A stretch of DNA of 64,000 nt from Pseudorasbora parva. Lineage: Eukaryota > Chordata > Actinopteri > Cypriniformes > Gobionidae. The position numbers and the translations under genes are program-made. Of the stretch, positions 1 to 25,577 are shown in pieces; within the stretch, counting starts at the first letter, position 1; every line of letters starts with the position of its first letter. The notes beneath the pieces were generated by a model. The model was not told the origin of the DNA. It was given only the letters and a program-made list of their open reading frames with translations, and did not search any database. Where the stretch lies: the NCBI RefSeq assembly GCF_024679245.1, contig NC_090178.1:28925955-28989954 (forward strand), read 5' to 3'.

Positions 1-96
1 GTTATGAATCAGTGTATCAATCGGATCGCCTATGTCATGTGATTTCAGTAGTTTGACACGCGATCCGAATCATGAATCTATACGCTGATTCATAAC
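1..96. repeat. short imperfect palindrome
   Basis: The first 18 bases (GTTATGAATCAGTGTATC) recur inverted at 79-96, and a second inner match (CGGATCG) lies between them, so the segment can fold into a hairpin. It resembles a short cyprinid foldback or MITE fragment. The window begins exactly at its edge, so its full extent is unknown. Confidence 0.5.
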
Positions 97-234
97 CATT
101 TGAAACTTTGTTTTGAATTCGGCCCATCACTATATAAGTCGTTATTTAGTTTTTTTGTGCACAAAAAATATTCTCGTCGCTTCATAAAATTATTGTAGAA
201 TCACTGTAGTGAGATGGACTTTGTAATGACGTCT

Positions 235-425
235 TTAGTGCCTTTATGGGTCTTGAGACAGGAAATGACATTGGTGTCAATAAAAGCATTTCTGAGCCAT
301 CGGATTTTAACAAAAATATCTTCATTTGTGTTTCCGAAGATGAACGGAGGTCTTAGGGGTGTTGAATGACATTAGGGTAAGTAATTAATAAGAAAATTTT
401 CATTTTTGGGTGAAATAACCCTTTA
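235..425. repeat. degenerate 'GGGTGAACTATCCCTTT' type MITE (partial)
   Basis: The right end (about 396-425) reads TTTTCATTTTTGGGTGAAAT followed by AACCCTTTAA. This is the terminal signature of the abundant cyprinid hairpin MITEs seen several more times in the window. The left end is diverged and not clearly delimited. Confidence 0.45.
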
Positions 426-697
426 ATGGTAAAATGTGCAATTTCTGTGACACTAATGGCCCATCAGTTCCCAAATACTGCAAACAGATAGCAACAAATA
501 TCACCACATTGGTTGACCTAGTGTTGCTATATTCGGCTTGTAGGGATGCTCAAATGAACAGAGAAATATTTGATAGCTCCACAGTGCTTGCAAAATTAGA
601 CTTCATCTTTAAACTGAAGAAGAAGATACAAGGCAAAAAGTAATTTGTCAAAATATTTAGTGTTTAATGTTGGGTAGGTGTTATACGCCTCTTATAC

Positions 698-13584
<12,887 letters not shown>

Positions 13585-14289
13585 AATGGAGAGACAGCAG
13601 AGGAAGAAGGGGTGGGGGCTTTAAAGATACGTCTTCCTCCTACAGGGCAGATACTTTTGATGATTTCTTACACCCTTTCCTCTCCCTGAAGAGAAAGAAA
13701 ACATAGTCTGAGCCTGAGGAGACCTGAACTTATCCTAGTCGCCACCAAGACGGCAAGGGAAAAACAAAAGAGCCAAACAACTGGTAAAGTCTGTGTATGA
13801 CTGACAGAAACAGGAGGAATCAGAAGTTAACTGCTGTTCTAACAGAATAACAGAGAGACAGTAAACAGCATAGCTTAAAATACAACAATAAACATTGACT
13901 AGTGCTTTCAAAAGCACCATAAAGGTGGTTCATACGACTTGCGCACTGTTCCAAGACTTCTGCAGCCAAACAATAGGTTTGTGTAACAAAAAGGACATTT
14001 TTTAATTTGTTTTTCACAACAATCTTGACATCTAGACTAGAGGTCCATGGCACTTAGAGAAGTAGAGACTTGTAGACAATGAATTCTTTTGAAATATATA
14101 TTTTTAATGATTCGGATGATTTGATTCATAAAACCAGTCTGAATCATTTGTTTATGAATCAGAGATCTGGTTCTTGAGTTTAACTCTCTGACTCGCAGCG
14201 AGTCTCAACGGATTCAATAATGGCTTTGATATCTAAGTCATATGCAACATTTTTATGGTGCTTTTTAATCCTTTTTTTTAACTTTGAAA

Positions 14290-14592
14290 GATTACTTTAC
14301 CTAAAAATTTAAATTTGATCATCACTTACTCTCATGTTGTACCAAAACCACAAGACATTTATTCATCTTTGAAAACCACTTGATTCATATGTATTACTTT
14401 TGCAATGCTTATATGAGATTTTGGAAGAATCAACGTTTTGGTGGTACAGACTTTCAACGGAGGGACAGAAATCTGTAAGGTTTCATAAAAATATTGTTAT
14501 TTGTACATTGAAGATAAACAAAAATTGGGTTTGGAACAACATGAGGGTGAGTAAATGATGACAGAATTTTCATTCTTGGCTATCCTTTAAAA
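14290..14592. repeat. degenerate palindromic MITE (CTCATGTTGT...ACAACATGAGGGTGAG)
   Basis: ATCACTTACTCTCATGTTGT on the left is mirrored by ACAACATGAGGGTGAGTAAA on the right, the typical inner signature of the 'GGGATAGTTCACCC' hairpin family. Confidence 0.6.
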
Positions 14593-15072
14593 GCTCTAGT
14601 CCGCATTGAATATATTTGCATATAAAAGATGCAAGTTTAAAAAAAAATTAAGTTACACAGGTTTCGAACGACATGAGACATTTTTGGATTACCTATATTT
14701 TTAAACTATTCTAATGAGAGGATTTTTTGCCCAACTAGCCAAGGATAAAATGGCTTGTTGGAGCATATGAGAGTGAGTGCATGTACAGAGGCTTGAGTTA
14801 CAGCAATAATTGGTTTTATTTATGTGCCCTATACAGAGCTGGAGATCAAGTACCTTTCACTGTACATCTTTCTTCAACGTTAATCAGAATGCACTACCCA
14901 GTGACTACAACTACTGAAGCAACAAATTGGCCTTAGATGAAAATCACAAAAACTATCACTATTGTCAGATGGAGTCTTTACAGACATACGCACGCAAATG
15001 CCTTCACAAAAGAACACATATAGTCACAGATAAATGTATAAACACAATAGCATGAATGAAATGAATACTCAC

Positions 15073-15130
15073 AGTCAGACTGAACTCCCCAGAGTTTTGT
15101 CAGAGTGGCGTTGAACAGAGATTAAAGTGG
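15073..15130 (-). other. mamstr: candidate mamstr 5' UTR exon
   Basis: The minus strand reads CAGTCTGACT followed by donor GTGAGTATTC at 15072. The donor is strong and correctly oriented relative to the UTR acceptor at 13685. The right boundary is approximate and the assignment is inferred from position. Confidence 0.35.
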
Positions 15131-17931
15131 AGAGAGAGAGAGATTCTTGTGATTGAGGTGGAAAATGAGGGCAGAACTTGAAGCACGTTAAATCGAGGCA
15201 ACGCTCAATGACAAGGTTGTTCCTTATCTTCTTTTGCGCCTGTTTGTTCATTCCCTTCCACAGGTGAATCTAGGGAGAAAAGGGCCCTGTGTTTCTTTCT
15301 CTTTTCTTCCACGCAGTATTCACCCTGCGCACCTCGTTCTCGTTCTCTCTCTCTCTTTCTTTCTCTCTCTACCCCCACACCGAGGAGTTGAACCAACTGT
15401 GTTGGGCTATCAAAAGAGCACCCTGACGTCCTGCCCCTGCCCCCTCAGAAACCTCTCAAACACACACACACACAGACACACATTTGCTGATAGATTCATT
15501 GTGGGTGATACTACTAGGTGGGTAACTTGCGGTGTTCCCTATCTCCTCTTTCTTAGTCAGGGGTGACAAGGCCAGACCTTCCCCCACAGGTACCTGAAGG
15601 AGCTTGTAAAAGCTGGTGACTTTCAGCGGCACATTATGTACAGTATAAAAGCTACAAATTGACATATGACGCTGCTGGATCAGAAAGGGATGTGGAGAAT
15701 GAAACTGTATTTCACCGCATTTCACCCTTCATCACCGCAATGTTTTTAGTGGGAAGCTTGAAAAAAGGTCAGTAATGCAGTCATGAGGTCTTAAAAAGAT
15801 GGTACACCCAACACGATGTGTTATCATTTACTCACTCATGATGTTCCAAACATGTATGTATTTCTTTCTTCCAAGCAGGGAGATATTTTGAAAAATGTAT
15901 TTCGTCCATACAATGAAAGTCAATGGGGTCCAATGTTGTCGAAGAAAGGAAACTGATTTAGAACTAAATAATGACACAATTTAAACTATCCAGTTTAAAT
16001 ATACTCTAAAAGATGATTTTGCACTGTCAAAAGTTATGTACATATAGCTATAGAAATTAGCATCTAAAAAACGTCACATTTGCCAATAATTTCGATTTAA
16101 GACTCAAACATGCAAATGTATGTTTGTCTATGAGTGAGAGACAGGGGCCCTGGGGAAGAGGAGGGGGTTGGGAAAGAGAGATCATTACTGCACCACCTGT
16201 TTGGTGACTTTGACAGACAGGTTGGTGTGTGCTGCTGTATCAGCAGGTCACAGACAGTCAGCGAGAGAGAGATACAAGCGTAAAAAAAGGCAAAATAGTC
16301 CAAAACAAGAGTCACAAGTTAAGTGCACAACAATTTGTGTGAGACCGACAGGAAAAAGAATTAAGGAAGGGACACAAAGTTGGAATTTCTTCATTACAGC
16401 ATTGAGCATTGAGCCATTATAAAATCATTATCTCAAGCTTGACACTGAATATAACTATATGAACCACTATGAGCATGAAGCCTGTGAATGATAGAATTGA
16501 AAAAACTTGGCCCCTCATTGTGTGACGCACATGCAATTTATGCCATGATGTACTATTGGGGGAAAAGTGATGTCATCACCCTTCCTTCCATCGACCCCCG
16601 AGCCCCCCTTTCGGGAATCCCTCTGTGATTAACACCTGTTACTGTCCTTCTTTGTCTCTTTCTTGTCATCCCTCCCTGCTCAATTAGCTTGTGTCACAGC
16701 ACGAGCAGCTTAACTGAAACAACACATTCTATACATTCTAATGACACCACACATCTCATTGGCTTTGAGAGATGCAGGTAAGAATGTCAAAATGACAAAT
16801 ATCTCTGCACACAAGGTGGGAACCTCATCTCATATTTCATCTCATGTCATTCTTCAGGCAATTTGACTTCATAGGCCTGAAGAAAATAAGAGAGAGTTGG
16901 AATTGTTGGATAGAGTTGGAATGGTGTCAAAACTAATCACAAAATAAAAGAAAACGCAAAAAGGTACACTCCATAAATAGTAATAATTAGCTTTTTTAGT
17001 AATTGATCATTTGTAGTGTAAAATGGTTCCCAGCTGGTGTCACCTTGGAACCTCTCTTTAAACACTGTCCAGAATTGAGTATCATTCAAAAGTGATTTTT
17101 TTTTTTTTTTAAAAATCAAGCATTTAAATGTATTAACAATGTGCACCATTATTAAAATGACAAAGGCTGAATAGGATTTAAAAATAGGTCAAATATTGTA
17201 TTAGCATTGGCCATACTACCAAGCTATGATTGTTTATTTAATTGCATTTTATACTTTGCATTTAGCAGAACCCACTGTGTGACCCCTTTTTGAGTCACGG
17301 CCCACCAGTTAAGATCCACTGTAAATAGAGAAGATGGATAACTTTAAATGTTCCAACTAAGGCTAGATACTGTACACCCTCCAGTTTATCTTCAATGGCT
17401 TCAGCTTGATGAGGCCATGCTTAACTTGGAGTGACTTTGCCCTCTGGTGGCATAAGTATGCAACAACAGCCTAGGCCTAAAGTATGCTAGGTTCTGTCAT
17501 ATATTGTGCTTTTCTAAAACTCGCAGTCCTCATCCAGCTTCCTCGACAACTATAGTTCCAGAAGTATGTGTTCTTGAACCTCTTATTATCTCCATCTACG
17601 ACAGGTCATTCAGGCCTCTCATCCAATCATAGGCTACATCTTTCACCACAGCTATGCTAACAACTCATCTCCCTTGTGCCTCAACATCTACGAAAACATC
17701 AATGCCCAACATGATTAAAATAACACTATCCCCCAAGCATTTCAGAGCACGCTATAAGCAAGCCACTCCTTGCCACCAAACCATTTTGTCCAAAATGATG
17801 CTTATTCATTATTATCTGCTGAGAAATCATTTAAAGATACTTTTACAGGCTTACACGGATGCTGATTATTGTGCACATACCACATTAATGGCATGGTACA
17901 AGCAGTCTCGCAGAAACATTTTTTTTACTGT

Positions 17932-17978
<47 letters not shown>

Positions 17979-18167
17979 AAATGCACGCATTCATAGTCGA
18001 CACTCATAGACACCTGCTGTCAGCGTGATTGTGGGAGCCACTCTCCTTGATGCTGCCAAATGGAACACCGACATCTGAGCTCATCTGAGTTGTCACTCAC
18101 ACGTACACAGACTGGTCTACCACAGCTTGTAAGGTTAAAGGGGGTGAAGTACATCTATACATAAACA
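15131..18167. other. intergenic, low-complexity and a partial MITE
   Basis: It holds CT-rich tracts (15340-15372), (CA)n at 15459-15482, a partial hairpin-MITE arm near 15800-15960 and (TC)n(CA)n at 17934-17980. No coding exon is recognised; the Arg/Glu-rich and His/Thr-rich frames here come from the simple repeats. Confidence 0.5.
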
Positions 18168-18171
18168 CTTT

Positions 18172-18393
18172 AAAGGGATAGTTCACCCAAAAAATATTAC
18201 TCGCCCTCATGGCGTTCCAAACCCGCAATAGCTTCGTTCATCCTAATTAACACAAGTTTTTTTTTTTTTTTTTAAATGGGGGTTTCATAACAAATTAATA
18301 TCTCAATGTGTTCCGAAGATGAACCGTTTGAGATGGCACGAAGGTGAGAAATTAATTACATAATTTTCATTTTTTGGGTGAACTAACCTTTAA
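18172..18393. repeat. palindromic MITE (GGGATAGTTCACCC family)
   Basis: It starts AAAGGGATAGTTCACCCAAA and ends TTTTTTGGGTGAACTAACCT. The arms are diverged internally. Confidence 0.8.
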
Positions 18394-20745
18394 ACCTGAA
18401 ATGTTATACAAACCAGTAGTTTTTCATTCATTCATTGAATGAATTACAAAGTATATGTATCACTAAGTCTATATGCATCATAACACACAAGGTTACACTT
18501 TTCGTAATAGTCTTAATGTAAAAATAAAGAAAAAGACAAAAATCTTGTTAGCTGAAAAAGATGGAAGGCTTAGAATCATTTTGATTTGATTCATTTTATT
18601 CAAAATCCTGTGACACAGGTTACAGAAATTAGGCTGTTTAAATATCTGCAGTCTTATTTTTAAATTGTGTATTAAATATATGTATTAAAAGTGTTCTGTG
18701 ACATAATACGCCATTTTAAATATATACATTTTCACCATAAATAAATAGTTCTCACTGGTGCATGATTGTTCTTAAACACACTCTGAGCATTCATCTTGAA
18801 ATTTTAAAGGAGGAACCAAACATTTTTAAAATCCATGGTAAATCTACTCTGAAATGTGCTCAATAAAAACCCTAAGCCAATCTGAATATATATGAACAAA
18901 GAAATATGTAAACAACTGGGCAAAGCAAACCTAAATTTAATGATATTGTTCAGCAGATGGACACTTCCACATCATGCAGAATATGTGCTGCCATGAGCCT
19001 AAAGCAAAGTTAATTAAGCATGGGAACCACCGGAAAAGAAAAGGGCCTGACAAGCTTTAATTAGCGTGTGCAAATATTCAGATTCTTAATCAAATCTGAG
19101 ATTTAACCAACAGAATTTTAGGTGTCCAGTCCATGCATGATGTTTGGTTATTTACACAGCAAATTACACAAACATAAATTAATCGGTAGGGGTTAAAGCA
19201 AGTTTTTTTCTTCCAAGCTATATAACTTAGCAAACAAAGAAATGAATTAAAATAAAAAATACTAAATTAGAAATTCTGCTAATCAAAGTTGAAAACTGCA
19301 ACCCAAAGTTGAAAACGTGTTAAAAAAATAAATTATATCATAAAGAGCATATCTGCAGGTGAACTTCTAATTAAAAGTTTCTGCAAAAATGTATAACAGA
19401 TGTCTGACAACCTATCAAGAGAAGAAGTAAAGCCTTCTTTGTCCAGATCAAAAGCATAACTTCAAGCTAATAAAACTGAAAGAAAAGAGTTTATAAAGCA
19501 AATCATTCAGGTTCAGTATTAAAAATGAACAATGCAGGTCATTTAAAAGAAAAATACCACGGTGACCATGAATTCTCCCTTCTGGAAAAATAGCCAAAAA
19601 GGAGAAAACTATATGAACAGAGCAATGTTTTATAATGGATAATCTGAAAATGTTATGAAATATAAAAGTTGAGTAAAGTTTGAGAAGGCCCCAAGGCCTT
19701 TTTAATCATTTTAGGGGAAATCTGTAGAATTCTACAGAAGAGATGCATAAAATGTTTTAAAGGAGTACTACACTCTTTAACTAGAAGCATGCTTCACTGT
19801 TATATAGTACATTTTCTTCATCAATGTGGCCCACTAATGAAGCACACTTTTTTTTTTTTATCCACACGCTTGAGCGTGTCTGTAAACACCCTTTGTCAAT
19901 TAACTGCAGTTACTAGCCTACATGGTAGCAACTCTCATAGTTGGGCTATTAAGAATTAGTTAAAGATGGCAGAAAATGCCAACAAATGACAACAGTGAAT
20001 ATGCCAGTCTGAAAGAGTAAAAAGAAAACAACACCATACTGTCATCTACAGGTCAGGTGGAGTATCAAAAAGCAGACACAAAGCACTTGCATTGAATATG
20101 TTTGAAAGACAAGAAGACAAGAAAAAGAAAGCATATATTTTTAGTATCTTAAAGCATGATCAAATTATCCATACATAATAAATGAACATGAAAGGAGTGG
20201 AAGATGTTTAGAACTTTGAGAATGACACATGTTCAAATTTGAAGTGGCCACACAATCTTGTGGGTCTAGTCAAGATTTAGAAATGCACTGATCTAGCCAA
20301 TTCCTTGACGCTGTCATTACTTAAATATATCATATTATAAAATTATAAATATTGATAATAAGCTTCATAGTCTTTAACAATAACTACATCACACCCTTGA
20401 AAGCTGTACATGAGGGGGAAAAAAGAAATGAGAACAATAAATAAGTAGCAAATAATAGTAATTCAAAGTTATTCAAGATAAAGAATGAAAACAATTTTTT
20501 TTATCAAGAGGTCTATCTCAATAGATAAAGCTTTTTAGAATGAATCTGAAGTAAATATTGCAGGATTCAGTAATCACCAGTAAAGGTCTCAAGAGTTAAT
20601 GGAATGAAATATTGACAATTATATGAGACTAGTGAGAAGTAAAGAATTGTTATATCAATACAAATAAATTAAACGTATTTACAACTATGCTTATCTTGAA
20701 ACTTTTTTTTAAAAGAAAATCAATTTGTTTGTGCCCTCATGTAGT
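18394..20745 (-). other. AT-rich region, in part probable 3' UTR of the zinc-finger gene
   Basis: There are 2.35 kb directly downstream of the zinc-finger stop codon with no transposon termini I can recognise. Unusually repeat-poor sequence in this window suits a long 3' UTR, but no polyadenylation site can be chosen with confidence. Confidence 0.35.
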
Positions 20746-23436
20746 TCATTCTCCCCCCGTGTCACTGTCGGACTCCATTTCAGGAACTGTTGAACTGTAC
20801 CACTCTGCATTCTCTTCTGACTCTTCTTGTACACTAGAAAGGGAAATCCCTCCACTTTCTGGCTTCACCTTCATGTCCATCGCCTCCAGATGCTGGCCTT
20901 GGTGCTTGCGCTTTGTGTGACGTCGCAGTGTGTTGCGCTCAGCAAATCGCATGTGGCATATTAAGCACTGAAAAGGTTTCTCACCTGTGTGTACTCTCTG
21001 GTGTCTCATTAGCTCCCCCGATTCACGAAAACGCCTTGGGCAAAGCTGGCACACAAAGTTTCTTTGACCTGTATGAATGTGTTTGTGTCGCTCAAGATGG
21101 CTTGATCTTTTGAACGCCTTGCCACAAAGGTGACATACGTGGGGTTTGTTTTGGGAGTGTGTGATGGAATGGCGCTCGAGGTCTGAAAGATAGTAGAAGA
21201 CCCGTGGACAGTACTGACAGTAAAGAATGCGACGTGGGCCTAATGCTTGTGAGTCTTGGTTCTTTTGGTGGTTGATGGGATTTACGGGTGATATGGAACG
21301 AAGGGGTGATGTGGAAGAGATGGTATCTAATGTGTCTGTTTGGTCTACTGAGGTAGACTCAGTCTCACCGTCACAGTTTACCTCCGTCTCAGGGTTTTTG
21401 CTTTCATGTACTGCGGCAGACGAATCCGACTTAGTTGTTTCAGAACATGAGGAAGCAGTAGCGACCGAATGCATCTCATGCTGGCTTTCTTGTTTCTTCT
21501 CCACAGACACAGCCAATCTGAGAAGAGCTTCCCTAAAGGAAGTGGGCACTGGTGTGTCAGAGTAGGCATCAGTGCTGGATTGCTTGGTTGGACTTGTAGA
21601 GGTCACTGTGGAAGTGCTAGAGGAAGCTGTTGATGAGGTAGGGCTAGCAGGAAGATTAGAGGGGTTATTCAATCCTGAGATGTCTTTAGCAGTGGAAACC
21701 GTGCTGAGGCTGAGAAGTGATGGACGTGAACTTAATGTAGATCCCATATCAAGTGGACAAGTAGCTAAGGGAAGTGCAACAGAGGAAGAGGGGGAAATGT
21801 GAGATAATTGCCCAGAGGAGGAGGAACTCTGAGTTGAGGACACCTGAGGAGATGACAAAACTAGGAACATGGGGGAGGACTGAGTGTTCTGACTAAGAGG
21901 AATCGGTAAAGAAAGGGTGATTAGCCCTGGGTTAGCCTTCGAAGCTGATGAGGAAAGAGACTGAAGCTGAGATGGAGGAAGAAGAAGAATGGGGGTGTTT
22001 GACCCTGTAGTATTAGCAACAATCTGAATGGGAACTGATGCCAAGTCAGACACAGCAGGTATGGTGGAGGGTTTATCATGAGCTACAGAACTGTAAGAAG
22101 ATTTTGACTCAAGGTTTGGGGCATCTTGTGATTCTTCCACTGAGATATGACCTAAAGATGTATTTGGACACAGTGAATTGGGTTGTGTCTGCAGTCTTGA
22201 GTCTTCAATATCCTGTACATCAGCAAAGGAAGAAGGCTTATCTTCAGCTTGCCTTGGGCTCAGAGCTGTTTGTTCACAAAGCCCCTCAGCATGTTGTATA
22301 TTATCAATTTGTGGGACTTTCTGTCCATCTGGGGCGAGCGTGTAAGGAATGCCCTGGTCATCTATAAGTAGTGTATCCATCGGATCCGGGGTAATGATGG
22401 TGGGGTACGATGGGTTTGGCATGGCTTCAAGCGCAGTGGAGGACAATTGTCCATCCCAATACTGTGGGAGATATGCATGAGCTTCACTTACTAATGGAAT
22501 CCAGCTAATTTCATTATCATCCTCCTGTTCCACTTCTACATGTTGAGGCTCATCCTCAATTTCATCAACTTCCATATGAAGTGACCCTTCATATTCAGGG
22601 TCTACAACCCATTCACTCTGCCTCTTTTTACTTCTGTCTTTCTTTTTTGGGAGGCTTAAATCTAATACCTCATCTTCATTTTGTCCCAAAGAATCTCCTG
22701 TACTTGTCATTGCTGTGTTCCTTCCAAAATCAAATCTCTCCTCTCTTACATTACATAGGATTTGTGTTTTATAATCTTCAATGCAGTATTTACCATATTC
22801 TAATTGTTTGTTTGCAATTATGTCCATCCCAAGTTTGCTCTCTCTTGCATGTGCCACATCAACAACATGCATCTTATTATTAGTACACAACTCCTTGCTT
22901 GTGTGGTTACCTCCGGGTGGTGACGATAGTTTATCATTATGGAAACCTTTATTTAAAATAGATTGTCGTTGAACCTTAATCTCTAGTAAATCATTGGTTG
23001 AGATCTTATCAATGTTTGTAGCTTTGGTTGTGACTTCACAAAATTCGGTCCTAGCATTATCAGACTCTATCTTGGGTATCAGCTGCATGTTTGTTGGTAG
23101 ACTCCTTGTATTCTCATCAAAAGTAAGATTTTTTTTTCCAGCAGTCTGGTTTTCAAGAGGACTCGTCTGGTTTGAATCTGATTCATATTTTGGGGAGTTC
23201 TGCTCACTCCTCACAGAGTTCTGCTTGCTGTAATCCTTTGCAACTTCTGTCTGCTCTTGCTGTGAAACAAGAAACACATCTTTGTTCTTAGATTCTGTCT
23301 TCAATGAGAGCCTCTCGTCTGATAACTTGCCCTCTTGACCCACAGACATTTGGCAGTCTTTGGTTGCAGAAAGGTCCGTCCACTTAATATGTGGAATGGT
23401 CTCACCTATCCTGTCCAATGCTTGTTGTTTGCGCAT
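20746..23436 (-). CDS. C2H2 zinc-finger transcription factor, four C-terminal fingers (main exon)
   Basis: A single exon of 897 codons including the stop; the first ATG is at 23436, preceded by an acceptor-like TTCGGAG at 23443. Residues 1-250 are polar and low in hydrophobics. VLDLSLPKK at about 257-265 resembles a CtBP-binding PxDLS motif, overlapping a basic KKKDRSKKR nuclear-localisation-like run. Acidic residues fill about 286-310, [18 protein letters not shown] lies near 355-371, and about 430-660 is Ser/Thr-rich. Four tandem C2H2 fingers follow at about 735-845 (YCQYC, HVCHLC, FVCQLC, FQCLIC), the last with an HTKRKH end. HTGQ and HTGEK linkers indicate DNA binding. The C-terminus is acidic (ESDSDTGGE). 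I do not recognise the orthologue. The protein probably starts further upstream, because the frame is open through GTT GCT before the ATG. Confidence 0.9.
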   Translation of the reverse strand: MRKQQALDRIGETIPHIKWTDLSATKDCQMSVGQEGKLSDERLSLKTESKNKDVFLVSQQEQTEVAKDYSKQNSVRSEQNSPKYESDSNQTSPLENQTAGKKNLTFDENTRSLPTNMQLIPKIESDNARTEFCEVTTKATNIDKISTNDLLEIKVQRQSILNKGFHNDKLSSPPGGNHTSKELCTNNKMHVVDVAHARESKLGMDIIANKQLEYGKYCIEDYKTQILCNVREERFDFGRNTAMTSTGDSLGQNEDEVLDLSLPKKKDRSKKRQSEWVVDPEYEGSLHMEVDEIEDEPQHVEVEQEDDNEISWIPLVSEAHAYLPQYWDGQLSSTALEAMPNPSYPTIITPDPMDTLLIDDQGIPYTLAPDGQKVPQIDNIQHAEGLCEQTALSPRQAEDKPSSFADVQDIEDSRLQTQPNSLCPNTSLGHISVEESQDAPNLESKSSYSSVAHDKPSTIPAVSDLASVPIQIVANTTGSNTPILLLPPSQLQSLSSSASKANPGLITLSLPIPLSQNTQSSPMFLVLSSPQVSSTQSSSSSGQLSHISPSSSVALPLATCPLDMGSTLSSRPSLLSLSTVSTAKDISGLNNPSNLPASPTSSTASSSTSTVTSTSPTKQSSTDAYSDTPVPTSFREALLRLAVSVEKKQESQHEMHSVATASSCSETTKSDSSAAVHESKNPETEVNCDGETESTSVDQTDTLDTISSTSPLRSISPVNPINHQKNQDSQALGPRRILYCQYCPRVFYYLSDLERHSITHSQNKPHVCHLCGKAFKRSSHLERHKHIHTGQRNFVCQLCPRRFRESGELMRHQRVHTGEKPFQCLICHMRFAERNTLRRHTKRKHQGQHLEAMDMKVKPESGGISLSSVQEESEENAEWYSSTVPEMESDSDTGGE

Positions 23437-23514
23437 AGCAACCTCCGAACATTCAGCAGTAGAGAAGAAAAGTAAGTCAGTTCATTATAACCTGAGAGAA
23501 CATTGAAATATTGC

Positions 23515-23655
23515 CTGACAGGTCCACAGAATCTTGCATAATCCAAGTAATGGCACCATTTCCATTTCCGTGCCCATCTGATGTAACTGCTGATTTTCAC
23601 CCATGTCTCTAGCACTGCCATCAGTCAGGACCTTCCACTCATCTAAGGCATCAAT
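23515..23655 (-). CDS. candidate upstream coding exon of the zinc-finger gene
   Basis: A strong acceptor (TTTTTTCCCCCCCAG) precedes 23655. The frame IDALDEWKVLTDGSARD then GENQQLHQMGTEMEM is open and joins the main exon in phase 0 if a GC donor (TGTCAG/GCAATA) at 23514 is used with the acceptor at 23443, an intron of about 72 bp. The +1 frame over 23590-23490 reads WCHYLDYARFCGPVRQYFNV, which also looks protein-like; one base fewer in the GGAAATGGAAATGG run would connect the two. A GT donor at 23491 is the alternative. The junction is unresolved. Confidence 0.4.
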
Positions 23656-24335
23656 CTGGGGGGGAAAAAATACAAAACTATGATTCTGCATTCTATAATA
23701 GTAATAACAGAACTTTACAAATACTGATGTTAAGACAGCATCATACAGTACATAAAGATGGATGCCGAGTAACTTTTGATGTGGCTTAGAATTTTTTTAT
23801 ATAATCTTTTGTTCATTTTCTGATAAATTAGGGGTTGGTTTACAAACATTTATGAAGCACTTCGCAAGCATAACAACCAATTAATTAAATAGAACATGCA
23901 GTTGCAGTTAAACTAAGCAAACAGGGGAGGCGATATAGGGCGCCATAATAAGAATCTATAATTATATTCCACCTGGGGAGTATTCAGTAGTCATTCAAAA
24001 TCAGTAATAATATGGAAAAATAATAAACCAATTTTCATCATCGTTAACAATATGATTAAATCTTTAGTCTTTTTTATATATAATACTGATGCCTACTACT
24101 TTCAAACAGTAAAATCAGATGTTGACGATGATGACATCCCTGAGCAAATCGCATAGAAAAAACAGGAACAACACACCCTTGACAGGCTATTTTAAAAGAT
24201 TTTTTTTTTTTGTATTATAGCAGAATTTAAAAATTCAAATACAAAACAAATACTCTCTCATTCAGAACAATACTCTTCGGCACATCTCTTTCTAAACTAC
24301 AGAATCAGATAGTGTCATTATTAACTTTTTCTTGT
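23656..24335. other. intron of the zinc-finger gene, nothing recognised
   Basis: AT-rich, with a T-run at 24201-24211. No exon or repeat end is recognised before the hAT element. Confidence 0.4.
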
Positions 24336-24343
24336 GTCAATAT

Positions 24344-25525
24344 TAGGGGTGTAACGGTTCACAAAATTCACGGTTCGGTTCGATACGATACACTGGTGTC
24401 ACGGTTCGGTTCGGTACGGTTCGGTATGTTTTAGATACAGCAAAAAGAAAAAAATGGCAGATAAATTACCTTTTTAATTATTTTTTTATTAAAACTAACA
24501 AAGTATGATTTTTTTTTTTTTACATTGAACAATGATGGAGCTATACTTTACCCATCTTCTATGTAGTTACAGGAATAAGACATTAGCTCTTTACATTAGC
24601 TCTCTCCACACTTTTTTCACACACTACTGCTTTTGTCATCCCCCAAATCCTCACTTGTCTGTCTGACTCTCAAGGGGGCGTGTCTGAAGAACGTGGCTGT
24701 TCAGCTCCCATTCATAATGTTATGTGCCGTTACAGTCAGGTAGCTTTGTGTAGCCCTTGACATCCAGCCGTCTGTTGTCAGAGCAACCGCTGTTGCATTG
24801 GCCAATTGGTTCTCTGTTTGTGCTTTTGTTTTTTGGGACAAAGCAGGAATTACTGGCTGAAATGGGCTCGTGAAGGAACATTGTAACGGGGCTCAATTAC
24901 TTTAAGCATGTTCTTAAAACTCCGTCCGCAGTGCGTTTTGCGCTGCGTATGCGTATTCGTATTCAAATATGCTGCGTTTTCAGTCCGCAACCGTTAACAT
25001 GGGTACGGAAAAAATACGCACCGCATAGACTACGCACTGCAGACGGAGTTTGTGTGAAAATGGGCGTAAGGTCTCATATCCGCGGCTATAATGGACCACT
25101 CGCCGCGGTGATGTCTTTTGCAATTTGAATAAGTTGAAAATGTCTGTCTTAATGCTGCGGGGATAGTTTGTGGCTGTTTCTCCTTTTTATCGTCTTGTTG
25201 TCGGCGTAAATGAGTTGACATGATAGCCATTTTGCCACGAGCATTCAGCGCGTAGCCTACTGAGTAAGCGAGCACCTGACTGAGCTGCTTAAAACATAAT
25301 TGGTGTTTTTTTTTTTTTTTTCACTTCGGCGGTGTCAGGGGCATTGCCTGTTATGTCGTTTTGGTTATTGCTGAACGCATGTTATTATATTTCACACACT
25401 TTTTTATTTTTCCAAGTCTAATTAATTAGTCCGAGAACCGTTCGGTACATAATGCGTACCGCGTACCGAACCGAAAGCCTCGTACCGAACGGTTCAATAC
25501 GAATACGCGTATCGTTACACCCCTA
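24344..25525. mobile_element. internally deleted hAT transposon with 8-bp target duplication
   Basis: The termini are TAGGGGTGTAACGGTTC and the inverse ending GTTACACCCCTA. The flanks are identical 8-mers GTCAATAT at 24336-24343 and 25526-25533. The subterminal zones are packed with CGGTTCGGT/ACCGAACCG repeats. Only a short transposase relic remains (24711-24802), so it is nonautonomous. The intact target duplication indicates a fairly recent insertion. Confidence 0.9.
24711..24802 (-). pseudogene. hAT (ZBED-like) transposase fragment
   Basis: Thirty codons reading TAVALTTDGWMSRATQSYLT then VTAHNI, followed by a stop. The TTDGWxSRxxxSY(L/V)T(V/I)TAH block is the conserved start of the hAT/ZBED catalytic domain with its first acidic residue. 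Everything upstream and downstream of the gene is deleted. Confidence 0.8.
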
Positions 25526-25577
25526 GTCAATATGGTCCAATAGGTCAACTAATAGTCTTAATATATTTTGAAAGCTT

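Noticed and set aside
434..643. 69-codon plus frame with two CxxC-like cysteines near the start
   Set aside because: No recognised domain, no splice signals, and it lies beside repeat sequence. The minus strand here carries mamstr, and neither strand showed a fitting next exon.
15205..15396. Arg/Glu-rich minus frame
   Set aside because: Produced by CT-rich low-complexity sequence.
20913..23233. Several plus-strand frames of 60-112 codons
   Set aside because: Antisense shadows of the 896-residue zinc-finger exon.
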